This document shows, piece after piece, positions 42,044-50,044 of a stretch of DNA of 50,306 bases (positions within the stretch are counted from its first letter, which is position 1; each line of letters starts with the position of its first letter). Origin of the DNA: JAXJSP01 sp036310005. GTDB taxonomy: Bacteria; Bacillota; Clostridia; Oscillospirales; Acutalibacteraceae. The stretch spans positions 1 to 50,306 of the forward strand of contig JAXJSP010000002.1 of assembly GCA_036310005.1 (NCBI GenBank). Reading direction: 5' to 3'. The position numbers and the translations under genes are program-made. Under the pieces are notes generated by a model that did no database searches, was not told the origin of the DNA, and saw only the letters and a list, made by a program, of their open reading frames with translations.

Positions 42044-43126
42044 ATGAAACAATACAATGTTGGTGTTATCGGTGCTACCGGAATGGTAGGTCAAAGATTT
42101 TTAACATTACTTGAAAATCACCCCTGGTTTAATGTTAAAGTTTTGGCTGCATCTTCAAGAAGTGCCAATAACACATACCGTGATGCAGTTGGCGCAAGAT
42201 GGAAAATGAAGACACCGATGCCTGAAAAGTTTGCGGACATGGTAATGTATGATGCCGAAAAGGACATTGAAAAAATTGCAAGTGAGGTTGATTTTGTTTT
42301 TTGTGCAGTTGATATGCCGAAGGCTGAAATCAGAGCGCTTGAAGAAAAATACGCGAAGGCTGAATGCCCTGTTGTATCAAACAACTCCGCTCACAGATTC
42401 ACCGATGATGTACCGATGGTAATTCCGGAACTGAACGCTGAACATATCAAAGTTATTGACTCACAAAGAAAACGATTAAACACAAAGCGCGGATTTATTG
42501 CAGTTAAGTCTAACTGTTCGCTTCAAAGTTATGTACCTGCATTGTATCCGCTTGACAGTGAATATAAGATTGAAAAAGTACTCGTATGTACTTATCAGGC
42601 TATTTCAGGTGCCGGAAAGACATTTGAAACCTTCCCTGAAATTGTTGACAATGTAATCCCGTACATAGGCGGAGAGGAAGAAAAGAGCGAGCAAGAGCCG
42701 CTTAAAATCTGGGGCAAAGTCAAAGACGGTATAATCGAAAAATCAGACCGTCCCGCTTTTACCGCACAGTGCTTAAGAGTACCTGTATCAGACGGACATA
42801 CAGCAGCGGTATTTGTTAAGTTTGAAAACAAGCCCACCAAAGAAAAAATGATTGAAGTCTGGAATAATTTTAAAGGAACCGCGCAACATCTTGATTTGCC
42901 GAGCGCACCAAAGCAGTTTCTTAATTATTTTAGTGAAGATAATTTCCCTCAGGCAAAACTTCACAGAGACCTTGAAAACGGTATGGCTGTATCAATCGGC
43001 AGATTAAGAGAGGACACACAATACGATTACAAGTTTGTATGCTTATCACACAACACCCTCAGGGGTGCTGCCGGCGGCGCTGTGCTTTTGGCAGAACTTC
43101 TTGCAAAAGAGGGCTACCTTGATTAA
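42044..43126 (+). CDS. asd: Aspartate-semialdehyde dehydrogenase
   Basis: Reduces aspartyl phosphate to aspartate semialdehyde with NADPH. 360 residues, N-terminal nucleotide fold VGVIGATGMVGQRFLTLL, catalytic Cys in KSNCSLQSYVPAL near 152, and YQAISGAGKTFETF; the sequence style is that of the archaeal/fungal-like long form seen in many Clostridia. First gene of the asd-dapA-dapB operon; dapA follows after 15 bases. Confidence 0.96.
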   Translation: MKQYNVGVIGATGMVGQRFLTLLENHPWFNVKVLAASSRSANNTYRDAVGARWKMKTPMPEKFADMVMYDAEKDIEKIASEVDFVFCAVDMPKAEIRALEEKYAKAECPVVSNNSAHRFTDDVPMVIPELNAEHIKVIDSQRKRLNTKRGFIAVKSNCSLQSYVPALYPLDSEYKIEKVLVCTYQAISGAGKTFETFPEIVDNVIPYIGGEEEKSEQEPLKIWGKVKDGIIEKSDRPAFTAQCLRVPVSDGHTAAVFVKFENKPTKEKMIEVWNNFKGTAQHLDLPSAPKQFLNYFSEDNFPQAKLHRDLENGMAVSIGRLREDTQYDYKFVCLSHNTLRGAAGGAVLLAELLAKEGYLD

Positions 43127-43141
43127 TTAAGGGAGGCAAGT

Positions 43142-44029
43142 ATGAAAAACACTATTTTTAAAGGTGCCGGTGTAGCGTTGGTTACACCTATGAATGATGA
43201 TTTTACAATCAATTTTGACAAACTTGAAGAATTAGTTGAATTTCAAATTGCAGGGAAAACCGATGCTATTATAGTATGCGGTACAACAGGTGAAGCACCT
43301 ACTTTAAGCAGGGCGGAACATTTAGAGGCGGTAAAGCGCGTTATTGAAGTTACAAACGGGCGTGTTCCTGTTATAGCAGGCAGCGGATCTAACGACACAG
43401 CGTTTGCTGTTGAGACTTCAAAAAAGGCTAAAGAATTAGGTGCCGATGCACTTTTATGCGTTACTCCTTATTACAACAAGACCTCGCAAGCGGGTTTGAT
43501 TGCACATTACACAAAACTTGCAAACGAAGTCAAGGCGCCGATTATTCTGTATAATGTTCCTTCAAGAACGGGTACTGCTTTTCAAAGCAAGACTTATCAG
43601 GCTCTTGCCGATAACCCATATATTGTAGGAATCAAAGAGTCAAACGCAAAACTCGGAATGATGGCGGAAACGATTTCTTTATGCGGTGATAAACTTGATA
43701 TTTATTCGGGCAACGACGATGAAGTTGTACCTTGTTTATCGCTCGGAGGCAGCGGTGTAATTTCGGTATTATCCAATGTAGCACCGACAGCGGTACATGA
43801 TATGTGTATGAGTTATTTCAGCGGTGATGTGCAAACTGCCAGAGACATTCAGATTAAGTACATATCGCTTATTAACGCATTGTTCTCCGATGTAAACCCG
43901 ATACCTGTTAAAGAGGCATTGAATATTATGGGTTACAATGTCGGAGAGTGCAGATTGCCTCTTGTAAGAATGAGTGAAAGCGCGCGGGAAAATCTTAAAA
44001 ATCAACTTAGTGCTGTTAATTTAATTTAA
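43142..44029 (+). CDS. dapA: 4-hydroxy-tetrahydrodipicolinate synthase
   Basis: Condenses aspartate semialdehyde with pyruvate. 295-residue TIM barrel with FKGAGVALVTPMNDDFTINF, IVCGTTGEAPTLSRAEHL, the Tyr in TPYYNKTSQAGLIAHY and ILYNVPSRTG, and the Schiff-base Lys in VGIKESNAKLG near 163. GGGAGG precedes the ATG. Confidence 0.97.
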   Translation: MKNTIFKGAGVALVTPMNDDFTINFDKLEELVEFQIAGKTDAIIVCGTTGEAPTLSRAEHLEAVKRVIEVTNGRVPVIAGSGSNDTAFAVETSKKAKELGADALLCVTPYYNKTSQAGLIAHYTKLANEVKAPIILYNVPSRTGTAFQSKTYQALADNPYIVGIKESNAKLGMMAETISLCGDKLDIYSGNDDEVVPCLSLGGSGVISVLSNVAPTAVHDMCMSYFSGDVQTARDIQIKYISLINALFSDVNPIPVKEALNIMGYNVGECRLPLVRMSESARENLKNQLSAVNLI

Positions 44030-44030
44030 T

Positions 44031-44057
44031 ATAAGGCGAGCTGACTGCTCGCCTTAT
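44031..44057 (+). terminator. Hairpin between dapA and dapB
   Basis: An 11-bp stem ATAAGGCGAGC/GCTCGCCTTAT with a 5-base loop directly after the dapA stop. The following TGTTTAGG is a poor T-run, so it likely attenuates or protects the upstream mRNA and does not fully terminate. Confidence 0.6.
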
Positions 44058-44075
44058 TGTTTAGGAAGTGAGTAT

Positions 44076-44828
44076 ATGATTAGAATTATATTAAGCGGTT
44101 GCAACGGAAAAATGGGACAAGTTATTACAAAATTAGTTGACAAGCGCGATGACTGTGAAATCGTAGCCGGAGTTGATATTGATAACATTATGTTATCAAC
44201 TTATCCTGTGTTTTCGGCATTTAAAGACATAAATACACCTGCAGACGTTATAATTGATTTTTCGCATCCGTCTGCTTTAAACTCAATAATTTCCTTTGTA
44301 TCCGATACAAAGATACCTTTAGTTTTAGCAACGACGGGATACACCGACCTGCAAGTTAAACAAATTAACGAACTGGCAAAAACAGCGCCTGTGTTTTTCT
44401 CATTTAACATGTCGCTCGGTATGAACTTGCTTATTGATTTGGCAAAGAAAGCCACTTGTTTTTTGGCAGACAGTTTTGATATAGAAATAGTTGAGGCTCA
44501 TCATAATCAGAAATTAGATGCGCCGAGCGGTACTGCTGTAATGATTTCAAATGCGATTAATTCAGTACTTGATGAACAGTACGAATTAAACTATGACAGA
44601 CATTTAAAGCGTGAAAAAAGAAGCAAAAAAGAAATCGGAATACACGCTATAAGAGGCGGCACTATTGTCGGCGAACATCAGGTAATATTTGCGGGACAGG
44701 ATGAAATTCTTACAATATCACATTCCGCAAGGAGCAAAGAAATTTTTGCAGTGGGAGCAATAAAGGCGGCTTTGTTTATGGTTGAAAAGCCAAACGGAAT
44801 GTATCAGATGCAGGATATAATAAAATAA
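44076..44828 (+). CDS. dapB: 4-hydroxy-tetrahydrodipicolinate reductase
   Basis: Reduces the DapA product to tetrahydrodipicolinate. 250 residues: RIILSGCNGKMGQVITKLV (nucleotide site), VLATTGYTDLQ, the catalytic EAHHNQKLDAPSGTAVMI near 148, and IRGGTIVGEHQVIFAG. Its product is the substrate of DapL encoded at 33 kb. AGGAAGTGAG stands before the ATG. Confidence 0.97.
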   Translation: MIRIILSGCNGKMGQVITKLVDKRDDCEIVAGVDIDNIMLSTYPVFSAFKDINTPADVIIDFSHPSALNSIISFVSDTKIPLVLATTGYTDLQVKQINELAKTAPVFFSFNMSLGMNLLIDLAKKATCFLADSFDIEIVEAHHNQKLDAPSGTAVMISNAINSVLDEQYELNYDRHLKREKRSKKEIGIHAIRGGTIVGEHQVIFAGQDEILTISHSARSKEIFAVGAIKAALFMVEKPNGMYQMQDIIK

Positions 44829-44858
44829 AAAAAAGCAACGCACAAGCGTTGCTTTTTT
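44829..44858 (+). terminator. Intrinsic terminator after dapB
   Basis: A 13-bp stem AAAAAAGCAACGC/GCGTTGCTTTTTT with an ACAA loop; T-run follows. Confidence 0.9.
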
Positions 44859-44912
44859 ATTTTATAATTGTTGAAATTGTTTTACTCAAAATCGGGTTTA
44901 TGCCCTGTACAT

Positions 44913-45125
44913 TCAGCGTTCATCGAGTTTGGACTTTATCGTATTCATATATTCGGTAGGAGACATATTTTCATAGTTTTTAAACATTCGGCTTAAGTAA
45001 TGAACGGAAGCAAATCCGAGTTGACCGGCAATTTGCGTAAGGCTTAAATCTTTTTCACGCAGCAGTCTTTTTGCCTCGTTTATTTTAAGCATATTTATAT
45101 ATCTTATAATAGTGGTACCATAAAA
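44913..45125 (-). pseudogene. AraC-family regulator, C-terminal HTH remnant
   Basis: The minus strand encodes about 71 residues of a typical AraC DNA-binding domain: YINMLKINEAKRLLREKD, LTQIAGQLGFASVHYLSRMF, then SPTEYMNTIKSKLDER and a stop. Only the end of the first HTH is left (YGTTIIRYIN); an in-frame stop lies immediately upstream and no sensor domain is present. An ATG at 45092 could give a 59-residue piece without a clear ribosome-binding site. The remnant shows that a regulator once stood next to the secreted protein gene. Confidence 0.8.
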
Positions 45126-45171
45126 TCAATGAATTTTTTATCGCGCATAACAATACATTTATTTATAAGAC

Positions 45172-45205
45172 AAAAAACTGTGTAGATTTCTCTACACAGT
45201 TTTTT
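45172..45205. terminator. Intrinsic terminator downstream of the secreted propeller-like gene
   Basis: A 14-bp perfect stem AAAAAACTGTGTAG/CTACACAGTTTTTT with a 6-base loop, flanked by A and T runs. Confidence 0.9.
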
Positions 45206-45239
45206 TACTCTCATTTAATATGCGACTTACTAATGGGAA

Positions 45240-46370
45240 TTATTTTATATCAAGGTTTGTATAGAATGTAGACTCGCCTTCACTGTCACTATACTTAAAG
45301 TATATTTTCTTGCCGACTGTTTCAAAAACAGAGCGATTATAATTTACGCCTGATGCAGGTACTTTACCGCAACTTCTTAAAAACTCTGTTGTACCGCCGG
45401 TATTTTTTATCTGTACAAAAGTATTTTCATTTCCTTTAAGCAAGAACACTGCTTTACCGTTTACAAACTTTGCTGTTGCAGCACTTGATGTGTATGCAAC
45501 ATTTACATTATCAAATTTTGCAGTTTTGCGAAGTTGTGTGTAAGTTGCAAGAGTGTAAATTCTGTTGGTGCTTGATGAACGATAGAATGTGGTTTCGCCT
45601 TTCGAATTCTTTTTAGCAAAAACTACATTTTTATTGTCGTTGCCGCCAAGAACATCACAGACATTTTTAGCAAGATAAGTTTTGTTGTCCTGTTTATCAT
45701 ACATTACTAAATTATCTGCGCCGCTTATGTAGTACATATATTGCTTGGTTGCAACTGCAGTTTTAACTGTAAAGGTTTTTGTTTTGCCTGTATCGATATT
45801 ATACGCCTTGTTTTCAAAATACAATTTACCGTTAAAAAGAACTATACCGCTTGTATCCTTTTGCAAAGAGGCAATTTTAACTTTTTGTCCGTTTGTAATT
45901 TTATACAGACTGTTTGCGTTTTTTACAATCGGCATGGCACCGTAACCGCCAAGGAGTATATCACATTCGTTTAATAAAAGTGTTTCCCCGCTACCGTTGC
46001 TTTTGATTGAATAAATACCGTCTGCTGCATTTTGAGCGCCTGATACAGCATAATAAACAGTTTTACCTCTGATGTATAATGCTAAATAAGGTGCATTAGT
46101 TTTATCAATAAATGATTTTAATACGGTTTTTTGTCCGTTTACATCTTCATAGATTAATTTAGAGGCAAACTCAACAACATCAGGGTTATCAGAATCTGTA
46201 TTTACCAATTCTCTTTCAACATACGCTTTTCCGTAACCGTTAGAATACATAGTGTTAGATGCAATATATGTATTTTCCGTTGCTGTCGCCTGTGCCTGAA
46301 CAAAGACAACCTGTGTAGCCATTGAGAAAACTAATGCTACTGCTAACAAGATTGAATACAATTTTTTCAT
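45240..46370 (-). CDS. Secreted beta-propeller-like protein (DUF5050-type)
   Basis: 376 residues beginning with a clear signal peptide (MKKLYSILLAVALVFSMATQ, cleavage probably after VQAQA). The mature part contains repeated short strand units such as GKTVYYAVSGAQNAADGIYSI, FNGKLYFENKAYNI and GKKIYFKYSDSEGESTFYTN, like DUF5050 or low-density-lipoprotein-receptor-type propellers found in Clostridia surface proteins. There is no LPXTG, SLH or other anchor, so it is likely released or held by a partner. AAGGAG precedes the ATG. The partner or ligand is unknown. Confidence 0.8.
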   Translation of the reverse strand: MKKLYSILLAVALVFSMATQVVFVQAQATATENTYIASNTMYSNGYGKAYVERELVNTDSDNPDVVEFASKLIYEDVNGQKTVLKSFIDKTNAPYLALYIRGKTVYYAVSGAQNAADGIYSIKSNGSGETLLLNECDILLGGYGAMPIVKNANSLYKITNGQKVKIASLQKDTSGIVLFNGKLYFENKAYNIDTGKTKTFTVKTAVATKQYMYYISGADNLVMYDKQDNKTYLAKNVCDVLGGNDNKNVVFAKKNSKGETTFYRSSSTNRIYTLATYTQLRKTAKFDNVNVAYTSSAATAKFVNGKAVFLLKGNENTFVQIKNTGGTTEFLRSCGKVPASGVNYNRSVFETVGKKIYFKYSDSEGESTFYTNLDIK

Positions 46371-46424
46371 ATTAACATCTCCTTAAAAGGTATTTTTAAA
46401 GCAAATACTTTTTGCTTCTGCTTA

Positions 46425-46445
46425 CATTATACATTATACATTATA
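46425..46445. repeat. Three tandem heptamers inside the promoter of the secreted gene
   Basis: CATTATA occurs three times head to tail (TATAATG on the minus strand). Each unit supplies a TATAAT -10 sequence, but only the third lies at a working distance from the -35 box. Confidence 0.85.
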
Positions 46446-46455
46446 TATATGTCAA
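46426..46455 (-). promoter_or_regulatory. Promoter of the secreted propeller-like gene
   Basis: TTGACA (46455-46450) and TATAAT (46431-46426) are 18 bp apart on the minus strand; the spacer consists mostly of two further TATAATG units. Confidence 0.75.
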
Positions 46456-46572
46456 TGCATTTTAAGAATTTTTGTTGTTTTAGACGATTTATTGCTTTTA
46501 GGTTCATACAAATTGTCACTTTTAATTTGTGGGCAAAATCGGTGATTTAAATGAATTTTTGTCGCTGCTTAA

Positions 46573-47271
46573 TTATACTTTATTTAACTCAAAGCGCAGT
46601 CTTTCAATAATTCTTTTTTCAAGGCGGGATATATATGACTGGCTTATTCCCAATGCGTCTGCTACCTGTTTTTGTGTATGCTCGCTATATCCGCCTAAGC
46701 CGAAGCGCATATTCATTATTTGCTTTTCCCTGCCTGCTAATTTTTCAATAAGCAAGTGAAGAACTCTTATTTCGTCTTCAAGTTCGACGGGGCGATTGAT
46801 TGCATCGCTGTCGGAACCCAATACATCTGATAAAAGCAGTTCATTTCCGTCCCAGTCAATATTCAAAGGCTCGTCAATTGAAATTTCACTTTTTAAGTTA
46901 TTTGTTTTTCTTATATACATCAAGATTTCATTTTCTATACACCGTGAAGCATAAGTTGCAAGTTTAATATTTCTTTCCGGGCAAAATGTATTTACTGCTT
47001 TAATGAGTCCGATTGTACCTATTGAAACCAAGTCCTCAATATTAGCGGAGGCGGCCTCAAATTTTCTTGCAATATATACTACAAGGCGCAAATTATGAGT
47101 TATTAGAGTATCTCTTACCGATTTGTCTCCGTTTGCGTATCTTGTGAGCAACTCCTGTTCTTTTGCTTTTGATAAAGGTGCCGGTAAATTTTGCGATCCG
47201 TTTACATAGCAGACATCCCCTGCGAACAATTTAAAAAACAGTTTTCTTAAAAATTCTTTTATTCTTAACAT
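46573..47271 (-). CDS. sigE: Sporulation sigma factor SigE (pro-sigma-E)
   Basis: Mother-cell sigma factor of early sporulation. 232 residues. An N-terminal pro-sequence (MLRIKEFLRKLFFKLFAGD) precedes region 2 (THNLRLVVYIARKFEAASAN, LVSIGTIGLIKAVNTF, IKLATYASRCIENEILMY) and region 4 (REKQIMNMRFGLGGYSE, KQVADALGISQSYISRLEKR). It is made inactive and cleaved by the SpoIIGA protease encoded just upstream; its ATG is 2 bases after the spoIIGA stop, with GGAGG inside spoIIGA. sigG, which commonly follows, is not next to it here. Confidence 0.96.
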   Translation of the reverse strand: MLRIKEFLRKLFFKLFAGDVCYVNGSQNLPAPLSKAKEQELLTRYANGDKSVRDTLITHNLRLVVYIARKFEAASANIEDLVSIGTIGLIKAVNTFCPERNIKLATYASRCIENEILMYIRKTNNLKSEISIDEPLNIDWDGNELLLSDVLGSDSDAINRPVELEDEIRVLHLLIEKLAGREKQIMNMRFGLGGYSEHTQKQVADALGISQSYISRLEKRIIERLRFELNKV

Positions 47272-47273
47272 CG

Positions 47274-48122
47274 TCAAACCTCCAAAATATGTATTAAATC
47301 GCAACTTATAATTGCGTCATAATCGCTGCTTAAAGCATTCCGATTTACAGCAACTATTATTTTTGCTGTTTTATCAAAATTTTTAAGTCTGCACTGAGCC
47401 GAAAAAGCCGGCAGTACACCGTTAATGCCCACCGCATTAAATGGAATTAATCTGTATCCTTGTATATTATTTGAATCAACCGACAAAGATTTAAGTGCTG
47501 ACAGTTCTTTTTCATCAAACAACGGTGAAATCAAACTAATCGGTACTACAATTACGGGTTTATCGCTAAACAAATCATAAAGGCTGTTTCCTGTATCGAG
47601 TAATGCTTTGAGTAAAATACTTTTATCTTTATAAATTACAACGACATCATAAAAAAATTCTTTTGGTGCATTTCGGTCGATAATTTTTCGATAAAGCCAG
47701 ATAAGGCAATAACAAACAGCAGTAGTTACAATAAGCATAAGGGGTGATACAGACAAATAAACGAATGAGTTGTTTATTACAAGATTAGTCGGTACAAAAA
47801 TCTGCCAGACGCCGTACATAATACCTGCAAAAATGAAATTTGCAGATAAAAAAACGGCAACTGTTTTTAAATAGAGTATTTTGTTTTTAATACCAAAGCA
47901 TATTAAAACTATTATCATAGACATTACAAGTCTTACTGCAAAAGACAGCATAAAATGAATTTCGGGCAGGAATATGTACAAAGAAAAAAGTGCCGAAACC
48001 GAACTTGCAGATAATCTGCGCCAAAAGGTTACTTGCCTTTTTATCAGTTTTTCGGTTGCGAGTAAGAGAAAAAAGGATATATACAAATTCAGTATTACAA
48101 GTTCATCAACATACACAGTCAA
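47274..48122 (-). CDS. spoIIGA: Sigma-E processing peptidase SpoIIGA
   Basis: Membrane-bound aspartic protease activating pro-sigma-E. 282 residues. Five hydrophobic helices lie in residues 1-145, beginning with VYVDELVILNLYISFFLLLA; the cytoplasmic catalytic half has LLKALLDTGNSLYDLFSDKP with the DTG aspartate near 176, and IPFNAVGINGVLPAF. The start is TTG with AAGGAGG 9 nt upstream. It sits behind a promoter with unusual 22-bp spacing. Confidence 0.95.
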   Translation of the reverse strand: MTVYVDELVILNLYISFFLLLATEKLIKRQVTFWRRLSASSVSALFSLYIFLPEIHFMLSFAVRLVMSMIIVLICFGIKNKILYLKTVAVFLSANFIFAGIMYGVWQIFVPTNLVINNSFVYLSVSPLMLIVTTAVCYCLIWLYRKIIDRNAPKEFFYDVVVIYKDKSILLKALLDTGNSLYDLFSDKPVIVVPISLISPLFDEKELSALKSLSVDSNNIQGYRLIPFNAVGINGVLPAFSAQCRLKNFDKTAKIIVAVNRNALSSDYDAIISCDLIHILEV

Positions 48123-48147
48123 GATATGTTACCTCCTTGCAATACAA

Positions 48148-48181
48148 ATTATACAAGTTTGAGAGTGTACTTTTTTGTCAA
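48148..48181 (-). promoter_or_regulatory. spoIIG promoter with 22-bp spacing and Spo0A-box-like site
   Basis: On the minus strand TTGACA (48181-48176) and TATAAT (48153-48148) are perfect consensus but 22 bp apart. This spacing is the known hallmark of the Bacillus subtilis spoIIG promoter, which needs phosphorylated Spo0A. TGACAAA, one base from the 0A-box TGNCGAA, overlaps the -35. Confidence 0.8.
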
Positions 48182-48210
48182 AAGGGGTAAAGAAAATTAA
48201 AATATTTTAT

Positions 48211-48247
48211 AAAAAAATAAACGGACAAGTCAAAGACTTGTCCGTTT
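48211..48247 (-). terminator. Intrinsic terminator after gap
   Basis: A 13-bp stem AAACGGACAAGTC/GACTTGTCCGTTT with a 3-base loop, followed by an interrupted T-run on the minus strand. Confidence 0.9.
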
Positions 48248-48266
48248 TATCAACTTAGGTTTATTC

Positions 48267-49280
48267 TTACAGTTCAGCGAAGTACTTAATAGTTCTTACC
48301 ATCTGGCTTGTGTAAGAGTTTTCGTTGTCATACCAAGAAACAACCTGTACCTGATAGGTATCGTCGTCAATCTTAGTAACCATTGTCTGAGTTGCATCGA
48401 AAAGTGAACCGTAAGTAATTCCGATAATATCAGAAGATACGAGCGGCTCCTCGGTGTAACCGAATGATGCTGAAGAAGCAGCCTTCATAGCAGCATTGAT
48501 ACCTTCAACAGTAATATCTTTACCTTTAACAACTGCAACAAGGATAGTTGTTGAGCCTGTCGGTACAGGAACGCGTTGTGCCGAACCGATAAGTTTACCG
48601 TTAAGTTCAGGAATAACAAGGCCGATTGCTTTAGCAGCACCTGTTGAGTTAGGAACGATGTTTACTGCAGCAGCGCGTGCACGACGAAGGTCGCCTTTTC
48701 TGTGAGGTCCGTCGAGTACCATCTGGTCGCCTGTGAAAGCGTGAACGGTAGTCATAATACCGCTGACGATAGGCGCATATTTGTTAAGAGTGTCTGCCAT
48801 AGGAGCGAGGCAGTTAGTTGTGCAAGATGCAGCAGAAATGATGTTGTCCTCTTTTGTAAGAGTTTTTTCATTTACGCTGAATACAACTGTAGGAAGGTCA
48901 TTACCTGCCGGAGCAGAAATAACTACCTTTTTAGCACCTGCATCAATGTGAGCCTGTGCTTTTGCTTTTGAGCAGTAGAAACCTGTGCATTCAAGAACTA
49001 CGTCTACGCCGATTTCTCCCCAAGGAAGATCAGCAGCATCTTTTTCTGCATAGATTTTGATTTTCTTTCCATCTACTGTGATGCTGTCTTCATCTGCAGT
49101 AACTGTATCGCCAAGAGCATATCTGCCCTGTGCTGAATCGTACTTAAGAAGATGAGCGAGCATACTTGGGCTTGTAAGGTCATTAATAGCAACAACCTCA
49201 TAACCCTCGGCACCAAACATTTGTCTGAATGCCAAACGACCGATACGGCCAAAACCGTTAATAGCAACTTTAACTGACAT
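48267..49280 (-). CDS. gap: Glyceraldehyde-3-phosphate dehydrogenase, type I
   Basis: Glycolytic NAD-dependent dehydrogenase. 337 residues: VKVAINGFGRIGRLAFRQMF, the catalytic ASCTTNCLAPMADTLN near 153 with Cys, TGDQMVLDGPHRKGDLRRAR, and VVSWYDNENSYTSQMV. GGAGG precedes the ATG. It is monocistronic with its own promoter and terminator, not joined to pgk/tpi. Confidence 0.98.
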   Translation of the reverse strand: MSVKVAINGFGRIGRLAFRQMFGAEGYEVVAINDLTSPSMLAHLLKYDSAQGRYALGDTVTADEDSITVDGKKIKIYAEKDAADLPWGEIGVDVVLECTGFYCSKAKAQAHIDAGAKKVVISAPAGNDLPTVVFSVNEKTLTKEDNIISAASCTTNCLAPMADTLNKYAPIVSGIMTTVHAFTGDQMVLDGPHRKGDLRRARAAAVNIVPNSTGAAKAIGLVIPELNGKLIGSAQRVPVPTGSTTILVAVVKGKDITVEGINAAMKAASSASFGYTEEPLVSSDIIGITYGSLFDATQTMVTKIDDDTYQVQVVSWYDNENSYTSQMVRTIKYFAEL

Positions 49281-49315
49281 GTTAAATTACCTCCAATGTA
49301 TTTTTAGTTACATAT

Positions 49316-49344
49316 ATTTTACCCTAAACGGAAAAATATTGCAA
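49316..49344 (-). promoter_or_regulatory. Sigma-A-type promoter for gap
   Basis: On the minus strand TTGCAA (49344-49339), 17 bp, TAAAAT (49321-49316). Confidence 0.8.
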
Positions 49345-49366
49345 CAATTTTTAGCATTTTTTTATT

Positions 49367-49386
49367 ATTTGTTATAATTAACAAAT
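49367..49386. promoter_or_regulatory. Palindrome upstream of gap, candidate operator
   Basis: ATTTGTTA and TAACAAAT flank TAAT, a perfect inverted repeat in the divergent region of gap and the 190-residue gene. The half-sites resemble those of the redox repressor Rex, but the spacing is 2 bp shorter than the usual Rex site. Confidence 0.5.
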
Positions 49387-49446
49387 TTCGGTTTAATTTT
49401 TGTTGTGCGGTTATAATATTTAGAGCAAAGGAGATGTTATTTTTCA

Positions 49447-50019
49447 TTGAACGATTCGCAAAGAGCCAAAATCAGAGAAAAAATTTTATCTTACCCGTAT
49501 TCAAAACAAGTAGACATTTTAAATTATATAATAAAAGACTCATTACTTTTTGACCGAAGCGGTACTTTTAATTACTACATTGATGAGGTGCTGTGTTCCC
49601 TTTTTTCCGCCCTTTCCGTTCCGCTTAAAACAAACGGATACAAACTCACCTGCAAAATTTCGGGAATAAAAGGTGCGTTATGTGAATTTGCTTCTGTTTC
49701 GGGGGCTGTTTGCTGTATAATAAACGACTTTATTTCAAGCAGCGCAACCGAGATTAATTTTGATGTATCAATAAATGAGAATGTTATTATAAAAATTTTT
49801 GCCGATATCGGCTGTATCAGTGATATAAGTGAAAAAATTTTAAACAATACCGTATCAATTCATCACGGAAACTGTTTGTTTTCAAAAGGCGGCTCGTCCG
49901 CAATTATTATTAAAATTCCGTATATTAAGGGCAAAGCGTTGTGCGCTCCTCCCTCGCCTGTTGAATTGATTGATGATAAATATTCGGTTGTCAGAATTTT
50001 ATTGCATAATTTATTTTAG
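49447..50019 (+). CDS. Uncharacterised protein, possibly a degenerate GHKL-ATPase-like fold
   Basis: 190 residues. The N-terminal part is helical (RAKIREKILSYPYSKQVDIL, LFDRSGTFNYYIDEVLCSLF). The segment ISDISEKILNNTVSIHHGNCLF, then SKGGSSAIIIKIPYIKG, vaguely resembles the end of a GHKL ATPase domain, but the ATP-binding N and G boxes are not convincing. I do not recognise a family. The start is TTG at 49447 with GGAG 13 nt upstream, a long spacing. TATAAT at 49412-49417 could be its -10. It is divergent from gap. Confidence 0.65.
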   Translation: MNDSQRAKIREKILSYPYSKQVDILNYIIKDSLLFDRSGTFNYYIDEVLCSLFSALSVPLKTNGYKLTCKISGIKGALCEFASVSGAVCCIINDFISSSATEINFDVSINENVIIKIFADIGCISDISEKILNNTVSIHHGNCLFSKGGSSAIIIKIPYIKGKALCAPPSPVELIDDKYSVVRILLHNLF

Positions 50020-50044
50020 TTTGTTATAATTTTATTTGTCAGTT

